A stretch of DNA of 64,000 bases from Gp6-AA40 sp963818645 (GCA_963818645.1 CAWFTF010000004.1:1-64000), one strand, 5' to 3'. Positions 51,706-61,556 are shown, counted from the stretch's first letter. A program made the numbers and translations. Notes: generated by a model not told the origin, from the sequence alone.

Positions 51706-54423
51706 ATGGCTCATTCGACGTTGTTTCTCATCGACGGCAGCTCACAGATGTATCGCGCGTACCACGCGTTTCGCGGGCGCGGGCTGTCGAATCAGGAGGG
51801 CCAATCCACGCACGCGGTCTACGTCTTCGTGACGATGCTGCGGAAACTCTTTGCCGACCACAAACCCGCGTTCATCGCCGCCTCGTTCGATCTCGCCGGC
51901 CCGACTTTTCGAGATGCGATCGCGGCCGACTACAAGGCCAATCGCGCGCAGATGCCCGACGACCTGGTCGAGCAGATCAACTGGGTCCACGAGGCGTGCG
52001 AGGCACTGGGCGTTCCCATCATCACCAAGCCTGGCTATGAGGCCGACGATGTGATTGGAACGATGGCGGCGCGGGCGGCGGAAGCAGGCCATCAGGTCGC
52101 GATCGTGTCGATCGACAAGGACTTCTTTCAGCTCGTTCGCGACGGGTCCATTCGCGTCTACGATCCACGCGAGGACGGCGCCTGGTTCGACGAGCAAGGG
52201 GTTCTCGAGAAGTTCGGCGTGAAGCCATCACAGGTGGTCGACGTGCTCGCGCTCGTCGGCGATACGAGCGACAACGTCGCCGGCGTACCTGGCATCGGCA
52301 AGAAAGGCGCGATCGACTTGATCACGCAGTTCGGCAGCCTCGATGGCCTGCTGGCACACACGGCCGAGCTCAAGCCGAAACAGCGGGAGGCGCTCGAATC
52401 AAATCGCGAACAGGCACTGCAGAGCCGCCAGCTGGTGACGATTCGGACCGACACACCCGTTGAATTCGACCTGGAGTCGTTGCGTTATCGCGGCGCGTCG
52501 CGCGAGCGCTGCTTCGAGCTCTTTACGCGCCTCGCATTCAGAACACTCGTCAACGACTACGCGCCCACCGCAGACTCAGTCCAGAGCGACTACGCGCTCG
52601 TCACGACGGAGTCCGAGCTCAACTCGCTCGTCTCAGCACTACGCGCGGCCGGGAAGTTCACGATCTACGTGATCACCGATCAACCCAACGCGATGCGCTC
52701 GACCATCGTCGGGATTGCCGTGTCTACTGCCGACCGGCAGGGGCGATACATCCCGGTCGCTCATCGAAGCGAGGACGAGCGGAACGATCTGCTGGCGAGC
52801 GCGTCCGCACCCGTACAGCTGGACGCGAATCTCGTGCTCCGTACTCTCCAGCCGCTGCTCGAAGACGAGGCGATCGGCAAACGCGGTCACGATCTCAAGG
52901 TCGTGGCGCTCGTTCTGGCGCGGTCCGGCATCACGCTCCGCGGGCTGGATTTCGATTCGATTCTCGCGAGCTATCTGCTGGACGCAAACCGATCCAATCA
53001 CGTCCTCGAGGAGGTGGCGCTCGAGCATCTGGGCTATCGCGCACACAGCGAAGAGGACATCCGCGGGAAGGGCGCCAAGGCTGTGCCCTTCCAGAACCTG
53101 TCGCCTGAAACCGTCCGCGAGTTCGCCGCCGAGCGCGCGGACCTCGCGTGGCAACTGTCGGGCAAGCTGGCACCGCTGATCGTCAGCGAGCAATTGGAGT
53201 CGGTTTACCGGGATCTCGAGATGCCACTCATCCCCGTGCTCACCGAGATCGAGCGCGCAGGGGTGCTCGTCGACGGACCATTGCTCGCGTCGCAGTCGCG
53301 ACACCTGGAGGAACAGCTCGCGTCGTACACGGCGCGGATCTACGAGCTCGCGCAGGAGGAATTCAACATCAACTCACCGCAACAGCTCGGACGCATCCTG
53401 TTCGAGAAGCTTGCGATGCCGGTGGCCAGGAAGACAGGCAAGACGCGATCGTTCTCAACGGCCGCCGAAGTGCTCGAGGAGCTGGCGCTCGTCCACGATC
53501 TCCCGAAGCTCGTGCTCGAGTGGCGCGGGCTCCAGAAACTGAAAAGCACCTACATCGATGCCCTTCCGTTGATGGTGCACCCGGTGACCGGCCGCGTGCA
53601 TACGAGCTTCAATCAGGCAATCGCCGCCACCGGACGTCTGAGCAGCTCTGAACCCAACCTGCAGAACATTCCAATCCGCACGGAGCTCGGTCGCGAGATT
53701 CGTCGCGCGTTCATTGCCGCTCCGGGATCGGTGCTGATCTCCGCCGACTACTCGCAGATTGAGTTGCGAGTGCTTGCACACCTTGCGGGCGAGGAGTCGC
53801 TTATCGAAGCCTTTCGAACCGGCGAAGACATCCACGATCGAACGGCGGCGCAGCTGTTCGGACCCAATCCCGGCCTGAGCCGGCACGAGCTGCGTAGTCG
53901 ATCGAAGATGGTGAACTACGCGGTGCTCTACGGCAAGACATCCTTCACGCTCGCGAAGGACATCAACGTGGCGCAGGAAGCGGCGCAGGAGTTCATCAAC
54001 GCGTACTTCACAGGCTTTCCCCGAGTTCGAGCGTTCATCGATCGCACACTGGAAGAGGCTCGCCTGTCAGGAGTGGTGCGAACGATGTTTGGCCGGCGCC
54101 GCCTGATGCCGAACCTGACGAGTCGGAACTACCAGATGCGTAGTCAGGCCGAGCGTGAAGCGGTCAACATGCCGATCCAGGGTACGGCCGCTGACATCCT
54201 CAAAAGAGCGATGATCGACCTGCACAACGCCCTTCCAAAGAGCGGACTCAAAGCGCAGATGATCCTGACCGTGCATGACGAACTGCTGTTCGAGTGTGCA
54301 CGCGAGGATGCCGAAGCGATGTCCGCCTTCGTGCGCGAGCGCATGGAAGGGGCGGCATCACTTACCGTGCCACTTACCGTCGATGTGGGGATCGCTGAGA
54401 ACTGGAGAGACGCCAAGCACTGA
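51706..54423 (+). CDS. polA: DNA polymerase I
   Basis: Fills gaps and removes RNA primers. The 905 residues have three domains: 5' nuclease (~1-290, LFLIDGSSQMYRAYHAF, ASFDLAGPTFRD), 3'-5' exonuclease-like (~300-480) and polymerase (~500-905; motif A ISADYSQIELR, motif B RSKMVNYAVLYG, motif C TVHDELLFE). The exonuclease region seems inactive: the usual D-x-E and NLKxD motifs read YVITDQ and GHDLKVV, so proofreading is probably lost, as in Taq Pol I. Tyr738 is at the position equivalent to E. coli Phe762, where Tyr relaxes discrimination against dideoxynucleotides. Confidence 0.95.
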   Translation: MAHSTLFLIDGSSQMYRAYHAFRGRGLSNQEGQSTHAVYVFVTMLRKLFADHKPAFIAASFDLAGPTFRDAIAADYKANRAQMPDDLVEQINWVHEACEALGVPIITKPGYEADDVIGTMAARAAEAGHQVAIVSIDKDFFQLVRDGSIRVYDPREDGAWFDEQGVLEKFGVKPSQVVDVLALVGDTSDNVAGVPGIGKKGAIDLITQFGSLDGLLAHTAELKPKQREALESNREQALQSRQLVTIRTDTPVEFDLESLRYRGASRERCFELFTRLAFRTLVNDYAPTADSVQSDYALVTTESELNSLVSALRAAGKFTIYVITDQPNAMRSTIVGIAVSTADRQGRYIPVAHRSEDERNDLLASASAPVQLDANLVLRTLQPLLEDEAIGKRGHDLKVVALVLARSGITLRGLDFDSILASYLLDANRSNHVLEEVALEHLGYRAHSEEDIRGKGAKAVPFQNLSPETVREFAAERADLAWQLSGKLAPLIVSEQLESVYRDLEMPLIPVLTEIERAGVLVDGPLLASQSRHLEEQLASYTARIYELAQEEFNINSPQQLGRILFEKLAMPVARKTGKTRSFSTAAEVLEELALVHDLPKLVLEWRGLQKLKSTYIDALPLMVHPVTGRVHTSFNQAIAATGRLSSSEPNLQNIPIRTELGREIRRAFIAAPGSVLISADYSQIELRVLAHLAGEESLIEAFRTGEDIHDRTAAQLFGPNPGLSRHELRSRSKMVNYAVLYGKTSFTLAKDINVAQEAAQEFINAYFTGFPRVRAFIDRTLEEARLSGVVRTMFGRRRLMPNLTSRNYQMRSQAEREAVNMPIQGTAADILKRAMIDLHNALPKSGLKAQMILTVHDELLFECAREDAEAMSAFVRERMEGAASLTVPLTVDVGIAENWRDAKH

Positions 54424-54434
54424 GCGGCGTCGGC

Positions 54435-55244
54435 TCACTTCCACTGCTGCTTGATGAGCTCCCACTCGGTCTTCAAGGCCGACACCGCGTCCTGCGGTTC
54501 TCTGACGGCGACGGTTCGCGACCGTTCCGGGATGAGTGCCTGCGTCACCAGTCGATCGAGGTCGTCGCGCAGCCTCGAGGTCGTGTCAGGGGAGAGCGTC
54601 GAACGCACCCACGCAGCAATCGCGGAATTCCACGCGCCATCGATGTCTCCGGCGCCTCGTGCCGACACGGCCAGCCAGTAGTTGGCCACAGGGCTGCCAG
54701 GGTCGCGCTGAATCTCCTCGTTCATTCGCGCCGAGATTCGCTCGAACACGCGCGCCCGCCGATCGGCCGGGCGGCTCTGCGCCTCGCGGTCCAGTGCCGT
54801 CGCCCACCAGTCGAGCAGCAGCAATCGATCGCGCGATGAGAGCAGCACCGCACGGCTCAGCGCCGTATCGAACAGCTCCGCGGCCGCACCATAAATTTCA
54901 CTCAAATAAAGCGACTGTCCGAGGCCGACGATCAAATCCACCTGATCGCGCGGCATGAGCAACGCCGCCCGTACGGCACCGAGAGCGGCGCGTGCCGCCG
55001 ACAGATCCTCCGCGTCCGCTCGAGCGCGGTACAGCTCGAGGTGCGAACGGGCCACAACCAGCGCGGCTGCGTCCGCCCATTCCTCCTCTTTACGCGCCAA
55101 CGATGCCGCTTCGATCGCGCCCTCGAAGTCGCCGGCGTTGTAGAGCGTCCTCGCTTTGACGAGCGCAGGAGGCTCGTTCGCCCACGCCGTCGACCCGGCG
55201 CTCGTCAGAACCAGCGCAACGACGATGAGAACGGAGGTTCGCAT
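54435..55244 (-). CDS. Exported helical-repeat protein of unknown function
   Basis: A 269-aa protein with a signal peptide (TSVLIVVALVLTSAGSTAWA) and TPR-like helices: ARTLYNAGDFEGAIEAASLA, AAELFDTALSRAVLL and YWLAVSARGAGDIDGAWNSA. The C-terminus is charged (SALKTEWELIKQQWK). No catalytic motif is seen; a scaffold role in the periplasm is likely. The ATG at 55244 begins the signal peptide; TACGAT lies 6 nt upstream. It is convergent with polA and divergent from pcnB. Confidence 0.78.
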   Translation of the reverse strand: MRTSVLIVVALVLTSAGSTAWANEPPALVKARTLYNAGDFEGAIEAASLARKEEEWADAAALVVARSHLELYRARADAEDLSAARAALGAVRAALLMPRDQVDLIVGLGQSLYLSEIYGAAAELFDTALSRAVLLSSRDRLLLLDWWATALDREAQSRPADRRARVFERISARMNEEIQRDPGSPVANYWLAVSARGAGDIDGAWNSAIAAWVRSTLSPDTTSRLRDDLDRLVTQALIPERSRTVAVREPQDAVSALKTEWELIKQQWK

Positions 55245-55250
55245 AGCCGG

Positions 55251-55256
55251 ATCGTA
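55251..55256 (-). promoter_or_regulatory. -10 element of the helical-repeat gene, probable leaderless promoter
   Basis: TACGAT on the minus strand lies 6 nt before the ATG at 55244. Confidence 0.35.
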
Positions 55257-55267
55257 GCGCATTCCCC

Positions 55268-55273
55268 TACAAT
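55268..55273 (+). promoter_or_regulatory. -10 element of pcnB, probable leaderless promoter
   Basis: TACAAT lies 9 nt before the ATG at 55283. No -35 is evident. The GAAGG between them is a weak Shine-Dalgarno only 2 nt from the ATG. Confidence 0.4.
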
Positions 55274-55282
55274 CTGAAGGCG

Positions 55283-56575
55283 ATGGGTGACCCGGTCATT
55301 GTGGAGCGAGCCGCACACTCGCTCTCCCGATCGCAGATCGATCCCGACGCGCTCAAAGTTCTCTATCGTCTCCATCAGAACAGCTACGTCGCGTATCTCG
55401 TGGGCGGGAGCGTGAGGGACCTGCTCCTCGGCCGGCGGCCAAAGGACTTCGACATCGGCACGTCGGCGCATCCATACCAGGTCAAACGGCTCTTCAAGAA
55501 CTGCTGGGTCATCGGCCGGCGCTTCCGCCTTGCGCACGTGCGGTTCGGGATGAAGACGATCGAGGTCGCGACCTTCCGCCGCAAAGTGACAGCGGAAGAA
55601 CTGGCGGCCGCGGAGGAGGCCGCCGCCGAACTGCGCGAGACCCCAGAGGAAGGCAACGCAGGTCCCGGTCTCATCCATCGCGAGAACACGTTTGGCACGC
55701 CGGAAGAAGACGCGTTCCGCCGCGACTTCACCATCAACGCGCTCTTCTACGACATCGGAACCTTTTCGATCATCGACTATACCGGCGGACTCGAGGATCT
55801 GCGCGCGGGCATCGTCCGCTCGATCGGCGACCCGGCCGAGCGCTTTCACGAGGACCCGGTTCGGATGCTTCGCGCGATCGCGATGGCCGCGCGGCTCGGA
55901 TTCACGATCGATGCGCCCATAGACAACGCGATCGGCAACGGCCGTGCGGAGATCGCTCGGAGCGCGCCGGCGAGACTGATCGAAGAGTTCTACAAGCTGC
56001 TTCGGTCGGGAGCGTCGGAACAGGCGTTCCGGATGATGGCCGAGCGTCGGCTGCTCGAGCCGATTGCTCACGATCTGCAGAAAGGCGCCGGGGATCGTCT
56101 CTGGCAGTCGCTGGCAGCAGTGGACGCCTATCGCAAACGACACGAGGACACTCCCGACACGTTGAGCAACGCCATCCTGCTGGGCTCGCTCCTCGTGCCG
56201 CTCGGCATGTCGGGTCACCCGCGTCAGCCCGCAGGCACCGAGCTCGAGAAGGAACCGCGACTCACGCTCGGGATGCTGCCGCTGGCGCGACGTGACGTCG
56301 AGCGCTTCCGGCAGATCATGGGACTGCAGCGCCGGCTGCTCGATGCGAGACTGTCACCGCGCGCGAGGCGCGCCCTGATGCATCGCGGTCCGTTTCGCGA
56401 AGCGCTCACGTGGCTGGCGATTCATGGCCAGGCGCCCGAGGCCGTCGAGCATTGGCGTGGGTTCATCGAAGCCTCTGGCGTCACGTCGAGCGAGCAGGAC
56501 GGCGCAGAAGAATTCCCGCGCCCGCGACGCCGGCGCCGGCGTCGAAGACGATCGTTCAGACCGGCGACGAGCTAG
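55283..56575 (+). CDS. pcnB: Poly(A) polymerase / tRNA nucleotidyltransferase family protein
   Basis: A 430-aa class II nucleotidyltransferase. The catalytic head has LVGGSVRDLLLGRRPKDFDIGT with the DxD metal carboxylates, then FRRDFTINALFYD, and the ADPIRMLRAIAM-like neck reads EDPVRMLRAIAMAARLGF. The long body and very basic C-terminal tail (RPRRRRRRRRRSF-like, about residues 417-426) favour the PcnB poly(A) polymerase branch over CCA-adding enzyme, but sequence alone does not decide. It overlaps serC by 4 bp tail to tail. Confidence 0.88.
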   Translation: MGDPVIVERAAHSLSRSQIDPDALKVLYRLHQNSYVAYLVGGSVRDLLLGRRPKDFDIGTSAHPYQVKRLFKNCWVIGRRFRLAHVRFGMKTIEVATFRRKVTAEELAAAEEAAAELRETPEEGNAGPGLIHRENTFGTPEEDAFRRDFTINALFYDIGTFSIIDYTGGLEDLRAGIVRSIGDPAERFHEDPVRMLRAIAMAARLGFTIDAPIDNAIGNGRAEIARSAPARLIEEFYKLLRSGASEQAFRMMAERRLLEPIAHDLQKGAGDRLWQSLAAVDAYRKRHEDTPDTLSNAILLGSLLVPLGMSGHPRQPAGTELEKEPRLTLGMLPLARRDVERFRQIMGLQRRLLDARLSPRARRALMHRGPFREALTWLAIHGQAPEAVEHWRGFIEASGVTSSEQDGAEEFPRPRRRRRRRRRSFRPATS

Positions 56576-57660
56576 TGCGTGCGCTCGAACTCGCGCATGA
56601 AATCCACGAGCCCCGCCACACCCTCTTCCGGAAACGCGTTGTAGATCGAGGCCCGCAGGCCGCCGACCGATCGATGCCCTTTGAGGCCGTCGAATCCAGC
56701 TGCGGAGGCCTGCCTGTCGAAGGTCTTTTCCAGTTCCTCGCTCGGCAGGCGGAACGTGATGTTCATCAGTGAACGGCTCGCGACCTGAGCGGTGCCTCGA
56801 TAGAAGCCGGTCCGATCGATTTCCGAGTACAGCATCGCCGCCTTGCGCTGATTCAATCGGGAGATCGCAGCAAGTCCCCCCAGAGACTTCAGCCACTGCA
56901 TCACGAGACCGAAGATGTACACGCCAAAAGTATTCGGTGTGTTGTAGAGCGAGTTGTTCTCCGCCTGCACCTTGTAGCTCAGCATCGTCGGGAGGCTCTT
57001 GTCCGACTGTTCGAGCAGATCCTCTCGAATGATGACGAGCGTCACGCCGGACGGCCCAAGGTTCTTCTGCGCACCCGCGTAGATGACGCCGAAACGGGAA
57101 ACGTCGATTGGGCCGCTCAGGATATCGGACGATGCGTCGGCCACGAGTGGCACACTGCCCACGTCGGGCACGGCCTTCCACTCCGTCCCCTCGATCGTGT
57201 TGTTGGACGTGATGTGCACGTAGGATGCGCCGGGTGTCAGATGCAACTCGGGCTGTGCGGGAATGCGGGTGTACTTGTCCGCCTTGGTCGAGCCCGTGAC
57301 GTTGACCGTGCCGACTCGCCTGGCCTCTTCGATTGCCTTGACTGCCCAGGTCCCGGTATCGACGTAGTCCGCCGTTGTTCCTGCCTTGAGCAGGTTCATC
57401 GGCACCATCGAGAACTGCAGGCTCGCGCCACCCTGGAGAAACAGGACTCGGTAGTTCGCAGGCACGCCCGCCAGCTCACGAAGTCCGGCGATGGCACCTG
57501 CAAGCAGATCCTCGAACACCTTCGACCGATGGCTGATCTCCATCACGGACATTCCGACACCCGGGAGCGCAACGAGATCGCGCTGCGCCTGTTCGAGTAC
57601 GGGAACGGGAAGAACGGCCGGGCCTGCGGAGAAATTGAAAACACGTGTGGTTGTCGGCAT
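56572..57660 (-). CDS. serC: Phosphoserine aminotransferase
   Basis: A PLP enzyme that makes 3-phosphoserine in serine synthesis. The 362 residues show the N-terminal VFNFSAGPAVLPVPVLEQA, the LFLQGGASLQFSMVPMNLL substrate region, and the Schiff-base lysine in YAGAQKNLGPSGVT. The C-terminal LKGHRSVGGLRASIYNAF is the phosphate-binding arm. It lies 39 bp downstream of a DUF1015 gene, a common pairing in genomes that otherwise carry serA nearby. serA is not in the window. Confidence 0.96.
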   Translation of the reverse strand: MPTTTRVFNFSAGPAVLPVPVLEQAQRDLVALPGVGMSVMEISHRSKVFEDLLAGAIAGLRELAGVPANYRVLFLQGGASLQFSMVPMNLLKAGTTADYVDTGTWAVKAIEEARRVGTVNVTGSTKADKYTRIPAQPELHLTPGASYVHITSNNTIEGTEWKAVPDVGSVPLVADASSDILSGPIDVSRFGVIYAGAQKNLGPSGVTLVIIREDLLEQSDKSLPTMLSYKVQAENNSLYNTPNTFGVYIFGLVMQWLKSLGGLAAISRLNQRKAAMLYSEIDRTGFYRGTAQVASRSLMNITFRLPSEELEKTFDRQASAAGFDGLKGHRSVGGLRASIYNAFPEEGVAGLVDFMREFERTH

Positions 57661-57699
57661 GACAATGTCTCTCGTAGCTTCCTCGATCGTAACGTGCGG

Positions 57700-58917
57700 C
57701 TAGACCAGGTGCGACAACAACCCGTCGCGAAGCTTTGGCTCGAACCAGGTTGACTTCGGCGGCATGATCCCGCCCGCGTCGGTAATGGCCATCAAATCCT
57801 GAACATCGACCGGGTACAAGGAGAACGCGACAGCCGCCGCACCTGAGCGGACGCGCGATTCCAACTCCGCCGTGCCTCGGGCGCCGCCGACGAAGTCGAT
57901 GCGTTTGTCGGTACGCGGATCGCCAATTCTCAGTATTGGTTCCAGCACGGCGTCCTGAAGTCGCATCACATCCAGTTGATCGGCGATTCTCGCACCAACC
58001 TGCGCCTCACCCAGGACGATCGTGTGCCAGCGACCATCCAGGAACATCGCCACTTCCCCTTTCCGCGCGGGCGATGCTGGACCTTCCGTGACGATGAATC
58101 TCTTCCGCAGCGTGTCCATGAAGGCGCCGGGCGTCATTCCCGCCAGGTCCTGGACGACCCGGTTGTAAGGCAGGATTTGAACCTGGCCATCTGGAAAGGC
58201 CACTGCAAGGAACGTGTCCCACTCGCCCCGTTTGCCCGCCTCACCCGCTAGCTGTTTTCGCGCGCGTGCGGCGCTGGCCGCCCGATGATGACCGTCTGCG
58301 ATGTAGAGCGCGGGGACCACATCGAACGCGACAACGAGTTGATGCTCTTCGGCCGATTCGACGATCCAAATCGTGTGCTGCACACCGTCAACGGCGGTGA
58401 AGTCGTAGAGCGGTTCCCCGGTCGTGATTCGCTCGACCAGTCCATCGATCGCCGGCCTCGCTCGATACGTAAGGAACACCGGCCCCGTTTGCGCCCTCAA
58501 GTCGAGCAGATGACGGGTGCGGTCGTCTTCCTTGTCGCGACGCGTGTGCTCGTGTTTGCGAATGACATCGCGGTCGTAATCGTCGACGGAAAAGCAACCC
58601 GCCAGACCGATCTGGGAATGACCGCCCATGCGCAGCCGATAGACGTAGAGTCGCGGCGTCTCCTCGACAAGGAGCGGTGCCGCGGCTTTCAGCCGCTCGA
58701 AGTTCTTCACCCCCGTGGCATAGACATCGTCTCCGTGAAGATCGGTTCCAGGTGGAAGGTCGATCTCCGGTCGCGACACATGGAGAAAGCTCAACGGATT
58801 TCCGGCGGCCAGTGCGCGCGCTTCATCTGTGTTGACAACGTCGTAGGGAACCGCCGCGACACGCGCGGCCGTAGACGGAGAAGGACGAAGCGCCCGAAAA
58901 GGAGCGAGACCGGCCAT
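57700..58917 (-). CDS. DUF1015 family protein
   Basis: A 405-aa protein matching the DUF1015 family: N-terminal APFRALRPSPSTAARVAAVPYDVVN, central GCFSVDDYDRDVIRKHEHTR and the conserved YIADGHHRAASA. The last motif, with Asp and two His, looks like an active or metal site, but no enzyme activity is firmly assigned to the family as far as I know. Its place just upstream of serC suggests a link to serine metabolism. A perfect TATAAT lies 10 nt before the ATG, and no Shine-Dalgarno is present. Confidence 0.88.
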   Translation of the reverse strand: MAGLAPFRALRPSPSTAARVAAVPYDVVNTDEARALAAGNPLSFLHVSRPEIDLPPGTDLHGDDVYATGVKNFERLKAAAPLLVEETPRLYVYRLRMGGHSQIGLAGCFSVDDYDRDVIRKHEHTRRDKEDDRTRHLLDLRAQTGPVFLTYRARPAIDGLVERITTGEPLYDFTAVDGVQHTIWIVESAEEHQLVVAFDVVPALYIADGHHRAASAARARKQLAGEAGKRGEWDTFLAVAFPDGQVQILPYNRVVQDLAGMTPGAFMDTLRKRFIVTEGPASPARKGEVAMFLDGRWHTIVLGEAQVGARIADQLDVMRLQDAVLEPILRIGDPRTDKRIDFVGGARGTAELESRVRSGAAAVAFSLYPVDVQDLMAITDAGGIMPPKSTWFEPKLRDGLLSHLV

Positions 58918-58927
58918 TGGATCTGAA

Positions 58928-58933
58928 ATTATA
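58928..58933 (-). promoter_or_regulatory. -10 element of the DUF1015-serC transcript, probable leaderless promoter
   Basis: TATAAT on the minus strand lies 10 nt before the DUF1015 ATG, so the leader would be about 3 nt. No -35 match was found. Confidence 0.5.
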
Positions 58934-58941
58934 TCGAGCGA

Positions 58942-60204
58942 CTATTGCGCGAGAGTTGCGGGGGAGGATGAGCTGCTGAAAGTCGAGAAGATCGCGAGCG
59001 CCTTTGCTCGCTCGAGGGCGAAGCCCTCGAGCTCCGAAGTGGGAACCGAATCGCCGGGCGGCATGTTCCGGTGCTCCAGCAGAGGATTCACGAACGCTCC
59101 ATTTTTCGTCAACCCGTAGTGCAGGTGCGGTCCGGTAGCCAAACCGCTCGCGCCGACGCGTCCGATCGTCTGCCCCTGCTCAACCCCGACACCGGCATGA
59201 ATGCCGGCCGCAAACGCAGACAGGTGGAGGTACTGCGAGACGTACCCGGATGCATGCCTGACTCGGACCATTCGGCCGTTCGTCGCATCCGATGTGACCG
59301 AGACCACTCGTCCTGACGCGACAGACACGACTTCCGAGCCTATTGGCGCGCCGTAGTCAACACCACGATGCGCCCGACGGGTATGGAGCACCGGGTGCAT
59401 CCGTCGCGACGAAAAGCCTGACGTCACTCGCGGTTCGAACTTGAGCGGAGATCTCAGAAAGAAACGCCGCACAGAACGCCCCTCGAGATCGTAGTAACCG
59501 GGTTGGCCGCCCTTCGGCGTGAACCGAATGGCACGGACCACGCGTCCGTCATTCTGAAACTCCGCTGCGGTGATAGCGCCGTATGATGAGCGACGCTCCT
59601 CGCGCTCGAGCCGGTCGAACGCCACCGTATACCGATCCCCCGGCTGCAGTTCAGTATTGAAGTCGATCTCGCCGCCAAAGATCTGTGCCATCGCAATGGC
59701 CAGATCGGGCTGCTCGCCCGCGGTCTCGATCGATTGAAAGAGCGACGGGGCGTCCTCGTCGATCGATCCGGCAACTGACGCAGGCACAACAGTCGTCGGA
59801 ATCGGCACGACCTCGGCATGGAGGCCCTCACCGTTTCCGTTCGCCGACCTGACGCGAAGGAATGATGTGGCGTCGATTTCGTACTCGAAGAGCCGCAAGG
59901 CACCGTCGAGCGACTGTTCCAGCGAGAAGGGCTGCAGGGACCGAAGCCGACGCGGGTCGAACACCGTTTTCACGCTGTCGATGACGTTGTGAACGACCTC
60001 AGTCTGAAGACCTTGCTCGAGCAGTATCGCCTCGAGCGTGCTCTCCAGCGGGACGACGCCCTTCGACACCTTCGAGTCAGGTGCCAGGTGGATGTCTGGT
60101 CGGGTCACTTGCGGGGGCGGTGGAAGTGTGCTCTCACACCCCTGCAGTGACACGACGAGTGCTAAGAGGATCGGTAGTCGGCCCATGCTTCGCGCCCGAG
60201 GCAT
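58942..60204 (-). CDS. M23 family metallopeptidase, lipoprotein
   Basis: A 420-aa peptidoglycan hydrolase of the lysostaphin/MepM type. The N-terminal signal with a lipobox (LLALVVSLQGC) predicts a lipid anchor. The middle resembles the MepM OapA/LysM-like linker domains (LSQL-like EAILLEQGLQTEVVHNVIDS, FNTELQPGDRYTVAFDRLE). The zinc site is HRGVDYGAPIGSEV (HxxxD) and GPHLHYGL (HxH). The ATG at 60204 was chosen for GAGGTG 5 nt upstream; the frame is open to 60261. It probably cuts peptide crosslinks. Confidence 0.88.
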   Translation of the reverse strand: MPRARSMGRLPILLALVVSLQGCESTLPPPPQVTRPDIHLAPDSKVSKGVVPLESTLEAILLEQGLQTEVVHNVIDSVKTVFDPRRLRSLQPFSLEQSLDGALRLFEYEIDATSFLRVRSANGNGEGLHAEVVPIPTTVVPASVAGSIDEDAPSLFQSIETAGEQPDLAIAMAQIFGGEIDFNTELQPGDRYTVAFDRLEREERRSSYGAITAAEFQNDGRVVRAIRFTPKGGQPGYYDLEGRSVRRFFLRSPLKFEPRVTSGFSSRRMHPVLHTRRAHRGVDYGAPIGSEVVSVASGRVVSVTSDATNGRMVRVRHASGYVSQYLHLSAFAAGIHAGVGVEQGQTIGRVGASGLATGPHLHYGLTKNGAFVNPLLEHRNMPPGDSVPTSELEGFALERAKALAIFSTFSSSSSPATLAQ

Positions 60205-60275
60205 GAGCACCTCAGGTTGACCGGGCATGGTATCAAGCGATTGACGCGTTCGAAAGCTCAAGAATTGAGTGAGAA

Positions 60276-61547
60276 TTGACTATCGATCTTCTGACTGCAT
60301 TCATCATCGCCGCGGTCACTGCGCTCGTCGTCGTCCTGGTGATGCGCAGCATCGCCGCGCGACAAGTCGCCGAGACGCGAGCGGCATCGATCGCGGAACT
60401 CGCCGCCACGAAGCAGGATCTCAAGTGGGTTCGCGAGGACGCCGAACGCAAGGCGCAGGCGCTCGACTCCGCCCAGACGCTGCTCGACAACACCGAGAAG
60501 CGGTTGCGCGACACATTTCAGGCGCTGGCAGCCGATGCGTTGAAGGACAACCGCGCCTCGTTCCTGGATCTTGCGAAGACGTCCTTCCAGAACTATCAGC
60601 AACCGATCGCCGAGTCATTGAGCCGCGTGGATCAGCGTCTCAGGGAGGCCGAGCGCGAGCGAGTCGAGGCGTACTCGCGTCTGTCCGAACAGGTCGTCGC
60701 CCTGGGATCGACCGCCAACACACTGTCTCGCGCACTTCGCACACCGGCGGTGCGCGGGCGCTGGGGAGAGATGCAGCTTCGACGAGTCGTCGAGATCGCC
60801 GGAATGCTGCAACGGTGTGACTTCGACGAGCAGCCTGGTGTTGCCTCGGACAACGGCCGGCTGCGGCCGGACCTGATCGTCCACCTCCCGGGCGGCAAGC
60901 AGATCGTCGTCGACGCGAAGACTCCACTCGACGCGTTCCTCGACGCACAAGAGTGCAACGACGATGAGCGGAGAGCGGGACGGCTGCAGGCCCACGCTCG
61001 TCAGGTCCGCGATCACATGGACCGCCTGGGCAACAAGGCGTACTGGGAGCAGATGCCGAACTCGCCTGAGATGGTCGTGATGTTTCTCCCGGGCGAGACG
61101 CTGTTCAGCACGGCACTGCAGCAGGATCTGACGCTCATCGAGCACGGTCTCGAGCAGAAAGTCCTGCTCGCAAGCCCTATCACACTGATCGCGCTGCTCA
61201 CCACGGTTGCACACTCGTGGCGTCACGAAGCACTGACCGAGAACTATCGAGAGGTCGCTCGCCTGGGCAAGGAGTTCTACGAACGCCTCGCGACCTTTGC
61301 CGACCGCTTCGATGATGTGAGAAAGCGGCTGGACGGTGCAGTGCAGGCCTACAACGACGCGGCCGGCTCGTTCGAGTCGCGCGTGCTCGTCAGTGCACGT
61401 CGGCTGCGCGAGCTGGACGTTACGTCGGCTCCTGAACTTCCCTTCGCAGACCCGATCGAGCGCGTCCCTCGCGTCCTCAAGCAGGCCGGCCTCATGGGTC
61501 TGCCCGAGGGCGCAACCACCGACGACGACCTGACGGATAGTCAGTAG
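60276..61547 (+). CDS. rmuC: DNA recombination protein RmuC homologue
   Basis: A 423-aa membrane-anchored protein: N-terminal helix (LLTAFIIAAVTALVVVLVM), a coiled-coil segment (~residues 35-140) and the RmuC domain with RGRWGEMQLRRVVEIAGML, GGKQIVVDAKTPLDAFLDA and LASPITLIALLTTVAHSWRH. RmuC limits inversions at short repeats in E. coli; the domain is nuclease-like (PD-(D/E)xK related). The start appears to be TTG at 60276 and lacks a convincing ribosome site. Confidence 0.92.
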   Translation: MTIDLLTAFIIAAVTALVVVLVMRSIAARQVAETRAASIAELAATKQDLKWVREDAERKAQALDSAQTLLDNTEKRLRDTFQALAADALKDNRASFLDLAKTSFQNYQQPIAESLSRVDQRLREAERERVEAYSRLSEQVVALGSTANTLSRALRTPAVRGRWGEMQLRRVVEIAGMLQRCDFDEQPGVASDNGRLRPDLIVHLPGGKQIVVDAKTPLDAFLDAQECNDDERRAGRLQAHARQVRDHMDRLGNKAYWEQMPNSPEMVVMFLPGETLFSTALQQDLTLIEHGLEQKVLLASPITLIALLTTVAHSWRHEALTENYREVARLGKEFYERLATFADRFDDVRKRLDGAVQAYNDAAGSFESRVLVSARRLRELDVTSAPELPFADPIERVPRVLKQAGLMGLPEGATTDDDLTDSQ

Positions 61548-61556
61548 CGACTAAGC

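Noticed and set aside
55205..56218. A 337-aa open frame opposite pcnB
   Set aside because: Shadow frame of a GC-rich gene with no motif or start signal; pcnB is well supported.
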